From contig CM049318.1 in assembly GCA_026874595.1 (NCBI GenBank), positions 21,987,456-22,051,455 on the forward strand: a stretch of 64,000 nt of DNA, written 5' to 3'. Shown here in pieces: positions 47,745-61,400 of this stretch. Position 1 is the first letter of the stretch; every line of letters begins with the position of its first letter. Origin of the DNA: Sipunculus nudus. Taxonomy: Eukaryota > Annelida > Sipuncula > Golfingiida > Sipunculidae. Made by a program: the position numbers and the translations under genes. The notes below the pieces were generated by a model, which saw nothing but the letters and a program-made list of their open reading frames with translations, searched no databases and was not told the origin of the DNA.

Positions 47745-47880
47745 ATTTATATATATATACATACAAACATATACTTATACATATATTATAGGCATGTTTA
47801 ACTATAATGTTCATCGTCCATGCGTGTACGTGGTTGTGTATGCATGGACCTATTATGTTGCATGTAAAATTGGCAACAGA

Positions 47881-48065
47881 TCTTAGATAGCTTTGTCACA
47901 CACAAGACTAGTGGCGCCACCTACAATCGTATTGTGCATCACACATCCATGCTCATTTCTTGGGAGTGGTTTGATGTATCAGCCTAAAATTTCCAATGCC
48001 AATAGAACCCTATAGCTCGGACCTAAGACAGGTGGCGCCACTTGTAATCTTTTTGCGTGGTGTCC
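47881..48065 (+). repeat. Diverged relic related to the family B unit
   Basis: GATCTTAGATAGCTTTGTCA is followed by AGTGGCGCCACCTACAATC, and a second block GACAGGTGGCGCCACTTGTA starts at about 48029. The order (GATCTT.GATAG, then the GGCGCC palindrome) is that of family B units, but identity elsewhere is low. A still weaker echo (TTGGATAACTTTATCC, ATGGCGTCATCT) is at about 48993-49032. Confidence 0.5.
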
Positions 48066-49671
<1,606 letters not shown>

Positions 49672-49844
49672 CACCTTTTATTGTTTATTTAAAATATATC
49701 ACAATTAAGTATACGGTTTTATAGAATAATGTATAATGTTTCCAGTATATGTTAATATTAAATCGGGTTAAGATATATAATATTTCATATTAAACTCAGA
49801 AATGGAACTGAAGGCGAGGGGTCGGGGTTATAACATTGACCATC

Positions 49845-49922
49845 CCCCTTGCTAAAAAGTGGAGGGTAATACACCCCATCCCCACCGACACCCCAACCCC
49901 AGCCCCCACCCCATCCCCCGCT
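49845..49922. repeat. C-rich low-complexity tract
   Basis: Many runs of three to five C (CACCCCATCCCCACC, CCCCAACCCCAGCCCCCACC) are separated by one to three bases. The minus strand fits a G-quadruplex pattern. Confidence 0.7.
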
Positions 49923-49929
49923 CTTTATT

Positions 49930-51280
49930 AATTGACGCCCCTGTATATAAAAATTTCATTTGATAAAATGTATCAAATGGGGCCAAACTTTATAAATTAC
50001 GTAAAAAAAGACCATGCATTAATGCCTGAAAATTAAATATACAGATTGATTTTCAGTATATATCTTTATTTATTGCATATGTACTTAAGGCTATAGACAA
50101 AGACTATACGGTTTTGTATATAACGCAAATACACAATGTTAGTTAACCTGATAAGACAGATCTCTCTCATCAGGTTAACTGTCATTAATCATATATTCGT
50201 GCACCATTTCATGAACAGTCAGATCCAGTTTAGAGGTATTCAAGTGCCTTTTATTAAACAGTTATTCAGACCTGTTTGAATAAAATTGTCTCCTTTGAAG
50301 AATGAAAATATTGTGAAGCAATTAAATGACTATAGATTCAGAATAAAACAGTGCATGAGCTAGGTATAGGAATGGAAATGCATTAGGTAGGCCTATGCCA
50401 GCATTTTATATATAGAGTTATAGAAGCCTCGTTAATTTACGTACCTTGATTATCTTGATATATGCATATTTTATAAATGCTGCGTACTTTTTTTATTGTA
50501 ACGAACTTGATGCCGCAGGATCTACAGAGGAAACCAGGTCACAATAGTCTATTATACAAATCTTGTTTTTCCCGCCCTGGCACCGCGCGCGTCAACTTTG
50601 ATTTTCCTCATTTTTTTTATATTATTTTTAGTAATGTATATACATATTTTAAATTTCAGTATAAATATATCAATTTTGAGTTTCAGCCATTCGGGCATTA
50701 TTTTCAATTAGTATAGGCCTAATAACATTTCGATAAGTCATTTCGATTTTTATATGCAGTGTTTTACAGCGGGTAGGTCTACGTGTTTGGCAAAATAATC
50801 CTGTTGTTATGTTGACCCTTGATCATGTAAAACGTAAATATATCATGGGAAGGTTAAAATGCCCATAAGCAGTTATTTCTGGGAAATAGAAAAGTGTCCG
50901 AAAAAAATTCTTTTGTTCCGCGTGTCAGTTAATATATAGGCTGAACCGTATGAAATGCACATGTGTATATACATGTGTATTACAATTTTTGCTTATTACC
51001 AATCCAATCTGAATCAAGGCTTTGATCTCATGATTCTAGTTTATCTTGTATATATTATATGTTGATATTGCTTGGCATGGCCATAACAATGGCCTATATT
51101 GAAGAAACAGTATTAGTCATGCTCATCGTCACCGCAGCAGTCGCTCGGGTGTATTCGGGACTGCTAGTCTTCGTTCCCATTCGTGGGTTCTGTGAGTGCA
51201 CGTGTCCTTGTAAACAGTTCATCACATCACGTACTATGCGAGTTTTCTCGTGAAACAACGAGCGTACCAGCTAGCGATCC
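49930..51280. other. Upstream region of RPL27
   Basis: AT-rich DNA with no recognised gene. It becomes GC-richer from about 51120 toward the proposed RPL27 transcription start. Confidence 0.5.
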
Positions 51281-51290
51281 TAGTGGCGGC

Positions 51291-51319
51291 CTTTTTCACT
51301 AACCGGCCATTCCAATAAG
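51291..51319 (+). promoter_or_regulatory. RPL27: Proposed RPL27 transcription start (TOP motif) and non-coding exon 1
   Basis: GGCGGCCTTTTTCACTAACC contains a pyrimidine tract of the 5' TOP type expected at the start of ribosomal-protein mRNAs. About 29 bases later comes a splice donor AAG|GTGTGTGAG. The downstream coding exon begins with an acceptor and only seven untranslated bases, so an upstream non-coding exon is needed, as in vertebrate RPL27. This is inferred from the motif only. Confidence 0.45.
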
Positions 51320-52404
51320 GTGTGTGAGATGAAGCCAAAATAAATCTGCATCCATCTCCATCTTTAATCCACAAATCCACCTTTTAAATAGCGGTATCTT
51401 ACCCATAATACATTTATCTAAACATTCATGTTAACATTTTGAAACCTGATGTGCTATTTACTTCTTAATTTTACACTAACGGAAGCTTACTACCCATAGG
51501 ACAACTGCTGACGGTGGGATACGTTGACATGATACCTTGTGTTTTCCTGAAATTTTACTGATTATATACGTCAGTGTTTTGCGGTTGTCTAGACTCACAG
51601 TTATGCAGCTCATTTAACGTGATTTTGGTTCCCCTGATTAATGAATAACCTGAAAATTAATGGAAACTAAGGCATTCTGGTGTTTATATTGAGAAGGCTT
51701 TCCGTGGGAAATGGTCGACTGAATGAGTGCATGCATGTGGATCATGGATGTAACTGCATATTTTGAACTTTCAAGTTTCATGTATTAAACAGTATGACAA
51801 AGTTCTAGATCCTTTTAAGTCTTATATTTATGCTGGTGTTAAAATTAACGCAAAATGTGAGAATTGAGGCATTTCAAAACTTGCTTAAAATACACGATCA
51901 ACCTTAAAAGTTATACGGTACAGACTGAAAAAAATCATTTAAAATGGCAGTTTATTCAGCGGTTTCTAATGAACAGCAGTACACCAATACTACAATAGTT
52001 CGAGTAATAGGAATTTTTATATGACTGTCTTTAGTAACACTCTTCTGGCCTCTGCCATCACTGACTATTTCAAATTGTAACATCGACAAGAAATTTGTAA
52101 ATATTAATGTTTTATTTTTTATATTAAATTTCTTTATAATAGTAATACAAATTTTACAGTCCATTAAACCAGATGTGTAAACATTTAATCATTGGACTCC
52201 TGAATGAATATTTGACAAGATTTTTATGTTGGTAAAATTATGCCATTTTGGTTCATGTCTTATTATTGTCTATGTTTAAGTACAGTTTTCTCACATTCCC
52301 AAAACATCCATGCAATGAGAAGGCTAACTTTAGTGATTAATTTTTTTTATTAAAGATATTTGTTTATTTATATTCAACTGAACATCTTTTATTACAGGCC
52401 TATC

Positions 52405-55400
52405 ATGGGGAAGTTCATGAAAACCGGCAGGGTCGTGCTGGTCCTGGGCGGCCGCTATGCTGGAAGGAAGGCCATCATTGTTAAGGTAAGTCTGCTTCAT
52501 GTTGTCACCCTCCCCGTTACTGTAATGAAGTTGTTGTGTCAGAAGGAATATAAAAGAATGCATGCTTTCAGGGTGAAATACCCTGTGAAGGTAGTCCATC
52601 AAAGGACCCTGTGTCATATATCTGTGAGATGGAAGTTGGCCAACATCGTTCAATAGATACTGTGGTTGCATTTTTCCTCATGAGGAAATAATGTTCGTAA
52701 AAGGGAATTTATCAAGATAATACCACTTTGAATAAGAGGCCCAATCATCGAAAGCAATTCAAGATTAAAAGTAATAAGTATAAATAATAATTATATTGAT
52801 CCTAAATGTTACTGTAAATCTACTTAAGATACCGTATTTATTCCATTTTGGCGATCCCTCATTTCTCAAACCCAAAAATATTTTGAAAGCATAATTTCTA
52901 AAATGACTCTAATTTAGCGACTGCCAACGATGTTTTCTGTCGACTATGTTTAGGTGAAATGCCTCTGTCTCTCGCGGGCACCGCAGTTTGTATCTGGCTA
53001 GATTCTTATTACACGGAGCATCCACATCAAACTTGTTTGCAATAAACAATTTTTGAAGATACAAAGATGCGTTTTTCATTATTATATATAAACATGATAA
53101 ACCGTTAAAGTTCCAAATGGGTGTCCGTGATGAAGCAAACTTGTGTACCATTCCTGGTGCACACGTGCCTCGTGTGCAATTCACGGGGATATTAAGCAAT
53201 AATTACCAGAAAGGGGAAGGCAAGTGTGGTGGAACAACTGGGACACAATTGGAACAGTTATCATAGTTAAGTTTAAATGACCCCGGTTAGTTTTTGGATG
53301 GGTGACCACTTGTCAAAACAGGGCCCGACCAAGGGCACGGGAGCTAGGACCATTTCCAGTTGTATGTAATTTAACGCGCCTTTACATTCCTATATTTATT
53401 ACGTATTATACAAATAAAAGTTATCTGATAATAGGTAGTTATTTTTTATAAAGTCTTCTTCCAACATCCTTGCAGCTGCTTGTCCCTTTTCGGCCCGCCG
53501 ATATCGCCGCCTGGTGGGTAAACTTGAAACGACTGGTAGTTACATGCGTTGCCGTCTAAGTCAAGTGATCGTACCTATACGCGAAGTAGTGATCATATTG
53601 TAAAGTGACTGAGCTCAGTTTGATTAATCATTGGCAGACTCTGTATTTTTCATGTGACGGTTGGAAGCCCGTTTGTAGGAAATTAACAAAACAAACTTAT
53701 AAACACCCATATTATCACCCAATCCATATGACCGCTCGAGTGTCAGAGCGGCTCGGGTTCTATAGGGAAGGTTATCCCTCTGCATGCCTCTAAAATCTCA
53801 ACCACCGCAAATTCTGCAGGAAGATAATTTTCAAATATCCTCCATTATCTCGACCTCTGAGAAAATTAATTATTTTTAAGTGGTAGCCAAATTAGAATAA
53901 ATACGGTAGCTATCAAAATAATTAGATGGTTTTAAATTATTTGCCCACATTGAACAGCGGTTTCTACTAATGCAATATTCACTTGGACCCCTTTCAGGAT
54001 TTTGTGAACATATTACTTTGTATATTTAAATCATAAAATTAAAATGATGGTTATCCTCTATTTAGGTTATGGTATGGTGAGGAAAGCATCTTGGTTTGTT
54101 GATTAACTTATGGATTGAATATTTTTAGTAGGGGTCCTATAAATCATGCGCCAAATTACTCAAATGACAGTTTGACTTGCATGATTTGAAGTTGTTGGCT
54201 GAGATGCCAGGGAATGAAAACAGGTGGAATATTTATTTGGATCACATTATGTAAGCACAGGCTCTGTGGAATACCATCTTGACAATAAAAATATTTAGAG
54301 TTTTGCAGTGTGTGCAGCACCAGTTAGGTGACCCTTCAAGCAAAATGATCTCATGACAGTTTTCAGTTTGAATCTGTAACATGCCACTCATGACGGTATT
54401 GTGAATGTGAACTGTTAGAACCTTAGATTGAGAAATCAGAGTAGGTATGTATTCATACGTTTAATATAAACTTGTAAAAAGACTAAGATCTGCACATGTC
54501 AAAGCATTCAACCAGTTTATAAAAATATATATAAACAGCTATCATACAAAGACATTTTAACAGATGTGAACTTTCCATTTATAAAAATGTTACACTCTTG
54601 GTGTGTCATTTAAGGCTGCTTGTTTGCTTCAGTTTATTAAACTCAGTGTTCCAGATCTACACAATTTATTTTCTCTTTTCAGAAAACATTTCTAAAGGTT
54701 ACTTATCCATATTGGCAACTTGTTTCTGTTGGCCAGCCAACCCAGTAAAAAAAGTCTGTGATCTCCTGGGGCTTATATTCCTACAATATTTTGCTGTTAA
54801 AGCACCAGCTATCAGTAGTTGTTTTGATTCAGGTCAAGCAAATGTATTCCAAATCTCATTATGTTATCCTATAACATAATTGCCTATGAAAAAAAATATA
54901 GATTTAACATAAAATTAACCAATTCCTGTAGAAAAAAAAAACTTTTTAGCTGAGCTGACTATAAGTCATCTGAGCTATAGTCGTGGTCCTTTGTCCGTCG
55001 GCCGTCCGGCCGGCCGTCCGTTAACAGGGCACGTTTTAAAACTGTTGGACCTACGAATCCAAAATTCTGCATACCATTAGATGTCCCCAAAATATCCTAC
55101 CATACCAAAAATTGGGTCATTAGAACTTCAGAAGAGTAAAACTTCACCAGGTGTGAAATTGACTATTAATTCCAGTAATTAATTATAGCTGAGATTGTAA
55201 TTAGCATAATGATATTGTTTTTCCCTCATTCAACCAACAGTGTGTATACTTTATTTGAAAAGATGTTTTATTTGATCAAATTAACTGAATCTTTTCTTTA
55301 ATTTTCGGTGAATAAAATTAAGCATGTACTGATTACTCCAATTTGCAAAACTTTTTAATAGGGATTCAAGGAATAATTTTGTAGGTGCCATGTTGTTATA

Positions 55401-58400
55401 TATAAACTTAAATGCATTATTCCCTTGAAAGTGAAAAGAAGGTATTAGTCCATTCTGTCCACTTGCCTGTCCATCTGCAAATTTTTCATATGCATCACAG
55501 TATCTCAAAACTTTTACTGTTTTTCTTCATGACAGTCTTGTCAGAGTATTAGTTTGCAATCATATATTGAGAACTTTACTATAACCAGGTAGGAGGGCCC
55601 TTTCCTCTTAGCTTCTCATATGCTTATATAAATAAAAAACATTACAATAGAATATTTTTCATATTTTGCATTTGCAAAAATTTCAAACTTAAGCTGGTTG
55701 TCGTGACCTATGGGTCCTTTGTTTATATTCTGTATTCTCAACATCATTGTTTGGCTAAAACTGAATAAATACCAGACATGGTGCGAATAATTGGCAAATG
55801 TATATGAATATGAATATGTACTTCATTATAAAATTTCTTGCATATGAATGGGAATTCAGGTAAAAATGAAAGTATTTGAATACCAGTGCAAATACTTTCA
55901 AAATGTATTCATGAACATGCATTCATGAATATATTCTATAATATTATTTTAATAATCATTTTAATTTTCTTTTTAAAAAAATCATATGATTCTCTTATTA
56001 TTTTTAATAAAAATTATATTTGGCACAATATTTGTTATTAAATTTTAATAAATAGTTAAACTCTTTATCTTATATGTGCTGCTTATCAGTTATATGGCCA
56101 AGTCAAAATCTGTATGACAGTGGCACTCCATTTGTTAGCTCAGCTGACTATAAGTCATCTGAGCTATAGTCGTGGTCCATTGTCCGTCGTCCGTCCGTCT
56201 GTCCGTCCGTCCGTCTGTAGATGTGGCACATTTTGAAACCGTAAGACCTAGGAATCCAAAATTCGGCATAATGTTAGATGTCCCCAAGATCTCCTACCAA
56301 GCCAAAAACTGGGTCTTTGCAACTTCGTTCCTTTGAGAAATTAAGGAAAAACCTCAATTTTTTATTAAAAACCTATTTTCACACTTTAGGACTGCCTAAT
56401 ATCTAAACCACTCATCTGTTTTTCCTCATATTTACCATAAATATTCCTCTATATAGTTCCTATGTACATGCCAGAAATTATGTCTGTATTATTTAATTTA
56501 AAAAAGTTCTGGGCCCAAACATAATGCATTTTGAAAAAAATAAGGAAAGATATTTGATCACTTAACACAAAAAATGTTAAAGCTGTGGACCTTTTTTCCA
56601 GTAATATAACTTTAATTATTAAAAATTAAATTGTATACCCAAAATTAGATGAAAATCTTTTAAATTTTTTAAAATATTATTAAAAATAAAAAATTGGTAC
56701 CTTAAATTTTGCCCAACTTTGACCATGGCACTTTTTTTCCTGTAAGTACTGTGGATTTAATTTTTACAGCATGTTTTTGTCATCATTTCAACTGTTAACA
56801 CCAAAAATTTGAAACCAGTTGATCAAAAACTGTAGATTTTAATCAAGTTTTCAAGCACCTTAAAACATATTGTTTACATCAAGCTAGTGTTATGCAGTTT
56901 GCAAAAGCTCAGCTCCCCAGCTTCAGCTCTAAGTTCCTTAAATTCAGCATACAGTTAGATGTCTCCAAAATCCCCTACCATGCCAAGAATTTGGTCACTA
57001 GGACTTAATAACTTCGAGATATTAATGAAAAACTTCATTTTTCCATTAAAAACCCATTGTTACACTTCAAGACTGCCTAATATCAAAACCACTGATCTGA
57101 CTTTAATCATAAACAATATACATATTTTTCATTCTCTATGCACATCCCAGAATGATGTCAGTATTGCGTAATTGTTTTAAGTTATGGGCCCAAACATAAT
57201 GCACTTTGTAAAAAATCAAGAAATATATTTACTCCCTTAACAAGGGCATTGCTAGAGATTTTTTTGTCAGGGATGTAACATTATTTAATCAAGATTCAAT
57301 TGAATACCCAAAATAAGTTCTGAATTTTTCAAATTTTATAAGTTATTAGTATAAATATAAAATTAGTACCTTAAATTTTGCCCAACTGTGACAATGGCAC
57401 GTTTGTTTCCCGTGAGCACTGTTGATATAATTTTCATATCATGCACACATAAGGATTTCAGCTTTTTAGTTTAGAAAGCTGAAAGAAATTGGCCAAAAAT
57501 TGTAGCTTTTATTAATGTTTTTTATGAGACCCTGTCAGACTTTGGCTCTCTCCAGCCCCTCTTTAGTCACCTGTATGTTAACCTTGTTGACCTTTCATCA
57601 AATTAGTAGTTTTAACCAACAACATAACAATAAACAACAAATTAATAAATTTTTATTGGTTTTTAATAACAAATTAAAGAAAAATAGAAAAGGAATTTGT
57701 TAGTTTATAATAACAGGAAATTAACTTGCAGTTACTGATGATATAAGAATCTTGTATCGATGGGTAGAATGTCACATATTCCAAATAACACCATGCAGTC
57801 ACCTATGGCATTTTTCAGTTCAGTTTTAATGATAAAGAAGTAAATCATATTATTCATTACTAATCATTAGGGATCATATGAAGGAAATTAATGATAGACA
57901 AAGATGCAGTTGATAATATTAATCTAGATTCCTACTGTGTCTAGTGTGTACATTGATGTGAAATTAGTCCAAAATGAATTTTATTACAGTTATTTTTTAA
58001 TATAAATAAAAGCCATAAAACCAGGTACTTATGATCATTTTTTAAATGTGTGAATTTTGTATATTCTGGATTCTCAACATCATTGTTTGGTGAAAATTGA
58101 ATAAATACCAGACATGGTGCGAATACTTTGTAATTGTATTTAAATACGAATATGATTATGTACTCCATTATAAACTTTCTTGCATAAAGAATGGGAATTC
58201 AGGTAAAAATGAAAGTATATGAATACTCGTGCAAATATTTTCAAAATGTATTCATGAATGCATTCATGAATATATTCTTTAATATTATTTTAATAATCAT
58301 ATCAGTTATATTTCATTTTAAAAAATCATATGATTCTCTTATTATTTTTAATAAAAATTGTATTTGGGACAATATTTGTAATTTTTTTTAATAAATAGTT

Positions 58401-61400
58401 AAACTCTTATATTATATGTTCTGCTTATAAGTTATATGGCCAAGTCAAAATCTGTGTGACAATAGTACTCCAATTGTTAATAAAATAAATGAAATCAATC
58501 CTCTTCCCTGTCTCCAAAGGTACTATCAAAATCATACATAAGCTAAACAACAACAACTCATAATACAGCTTATATTTATTACCACACAAAACCAGCATGT
58601 GCCTCATTTCTAAATAATATTTTTTATCATATATAACAGCTGAGCGTTGTGACCCATAGGTCCCTTGTTAATAAAATAAATGAAATCAATCTCTTCCCTG
58701 TCTTCAAAGAAACTATCAAAATCATACATAAGCTTAACACTAACAACTCATAATACAGCTTATATTTATTTCCACACAAAACCAGCATGTGCCTCATTTC
58801 AAAATCATATTTTTTTATCTTATATAACAGCTGAGCGCCGTGACCCATAGGTCCATTGTTTATATTTAAAAAAAAAACATTGAGGAGGTGTTTAAAAAAC
58901 TATTGGCATTTATTTAAAACCTCGGCAGTGACGTCACACACTGGGAAATCACCTGTGACTAAATATTTTAGATCTCATTAAAAGCTTAGTAATTCTAACA
59001 CTGTCAGTCCCAGATTTTCAGGTAAGAATATAAACAACATGTATTGCTAGACTTAAGTCCATTCTGAATTTTGTCTGTGACTTCACACTTTGCACCACCC
59101 AATCACATCAGGGTCCAGTCTCAGTTCTGGATGAAATCTACCCTGCACATTACAAACCCACGTGCTATTATGTTTATTTAACCTGAAGGACTCAGAAAAT
59201 ATGGATCATATTTCCTCAGCACATCATATGGTCAGTTTGGTAAATGCTAACCAGTTAATATATCTTCTCTACACGGTACTGAAATTTTATTTTCAACAGA
59301 ACTACGATGAAGGCACAACAGAAAAGCAGTATGGACACGCCCTGGTAGCTGGCATCGAGCGCTACCCACGCAAAGTCACCAAGAGAATGGGTCAGAAGAA
59401 AATCAAGAAGAGGTCAAAGGTCAAGACCTTCGTTAAGGTTTACAACTTCAACCATCTCATGCCAACCCGGTCAGTATCAGATTAAACTGCATTTACACAT
59501 TGCTTGCTTTTGTATTTGACCACTTTTCCATTCATGCAAATCCTCATCTGCTTTTAGACCCGCATTTAGAAAAAAAATGGTACAGTAAAATGACACCACC
59601 TTTCATGTTCAAATACCATCGTGGTTTTTGTGGACTTTTTTGGGGGGGGGGGGGGGCAAATATGCCAGAGGCATCTTGCTAAATAAGAAGGTATGCTCAA
59701 AAAAAAGGAAACTCATAAATTATCAGTAATATATATCAGGTACAGGTCCTTCTCAGACTTTTCAGAGTAAAACTTTAAATAAATATTATTCTGATTTCTG
59801 TAACCAAAATCAAGCAGTTGCATTATTTTTTTTTTCACAATTAAACTGTCTTAGTTGGTATGCTTTGGCAGTTTTTGGCAAACTACCAGGGCTGGATTGA
59901 TTTAGCCACTCGCCGGTTAAAACCTAGCCCTGCCTGGGCTTTAGTATATTTACGTTTTCTTCTAAAATGCTTTAAATAAAATGTGATACCATGTACCAAT
60001 AGACGTAACTCAGTACTAGCTCTTATAACTAAAGCCCAGTAAAGTCAGTATGGTGAATCCCTGATATTTGCATTTTAGGGCGTCACAACTCTCCTGACGA
60101 TTTCCTCGCATTTGCATATCAGGCCGTCACGCCTCCTGTGAATGGCATTGTTGCTATGAGGACGCTAACAGCGCTCCCATTGGCAACAGTTCAACCTGCT
60201 TGGTAACATTCGCACTGAAATCATGTATACAGAAAGTCCATACACGAACCTTCGTGTCCTATGATATATCTATGCTGTTAGAACATTACGGTGCATAGGC
60301 CAAATGTAAGTGCGCTATAGACAATATCGCAACGATTTTGTAATGCATTTTTTGTCACTTGCCAGTTGAAGGTCTTCTCACTGTCAAGTTGCCAACATGC
60401 TGATTGTTTTCAGCCAGCCGGTACATGAATAACAGTTTGACTGCGTTCGTCGCGTGTGGACCAAAATACCGCACGCTGATTGGCTGAGCTAGAGATGCAT
60501 TTTGAACCGGCCTGCTTTGAAAGGCGATGTTCTGATAAACGGTGACACACTGACTCACTGAGGCTGAGGGTTATGGGTAGTGTTGAAAGTCTTGCCGTAC
60601 TCAAAATAGCCGAGGACCTTTTAAATATTAAGACTGATTAAATGGGAATATAAATAGCAAGCTATAAGCCCACAATAGGCGGTGACTAAATTTACACTGT
60701 GGGTTTTGAAAGAAGATTCCGGGAAAGACCACTATAATTACTGCTTACGTCACTGGGAGAGACCTTAGTTCAGTTAGGCGGTGATGTGTGGCGCTGACTG
60801 TCTTGAACGGCCCAAGTTTACCAGTCGATGGAATCAGAGGGTCAGAGAGTGGAAATTAGTTATATAAATTGCCGAGAGGTGGCAGTACCTACACTAAGTG
60901 CGATACAGTCAGAGAACGTTTGATTTCTCTGTCAGAGGCAACAATTAAGAGCCATTTCATTGACTGGGCCAGTCTAGTCAAAACCTGGTTAAACCATGAT
61001 TAAAACCGCCCTGGCAGAAATAGGTTGTTGCCAGTTTTAGCCATGAATGATTTTCCACAGACTGCCAGTCGTTTTCCATTGACATAGCACTATATCAGCT
61101 GTTGGTGCAGCTTGTATGGTTTTTAGCTCAGCTGACTTTCAGTCATGCTGGGCTATAGCGATGGGTCTTTGTCCGGCGTCCTTTCGTCTGTCCGTCCGGC
61201 CGGCCATCCGGCCGGCCGTCCGTCCGTTAGCAGGGCACAAATCGTAACCATAGGGGCTAGGGCCATGAACCCTATGCAGTCTTAGAGGTTCTAAAAAGAT
61301 CTCCTTGCAAACCTGAAATTAGGTCACTGCAACCTATATTCTCGAAGTTATGGGGTGTGTTTGCACCCCCCAGAAATAATTCTTTTAGCCAAAATTTTCA

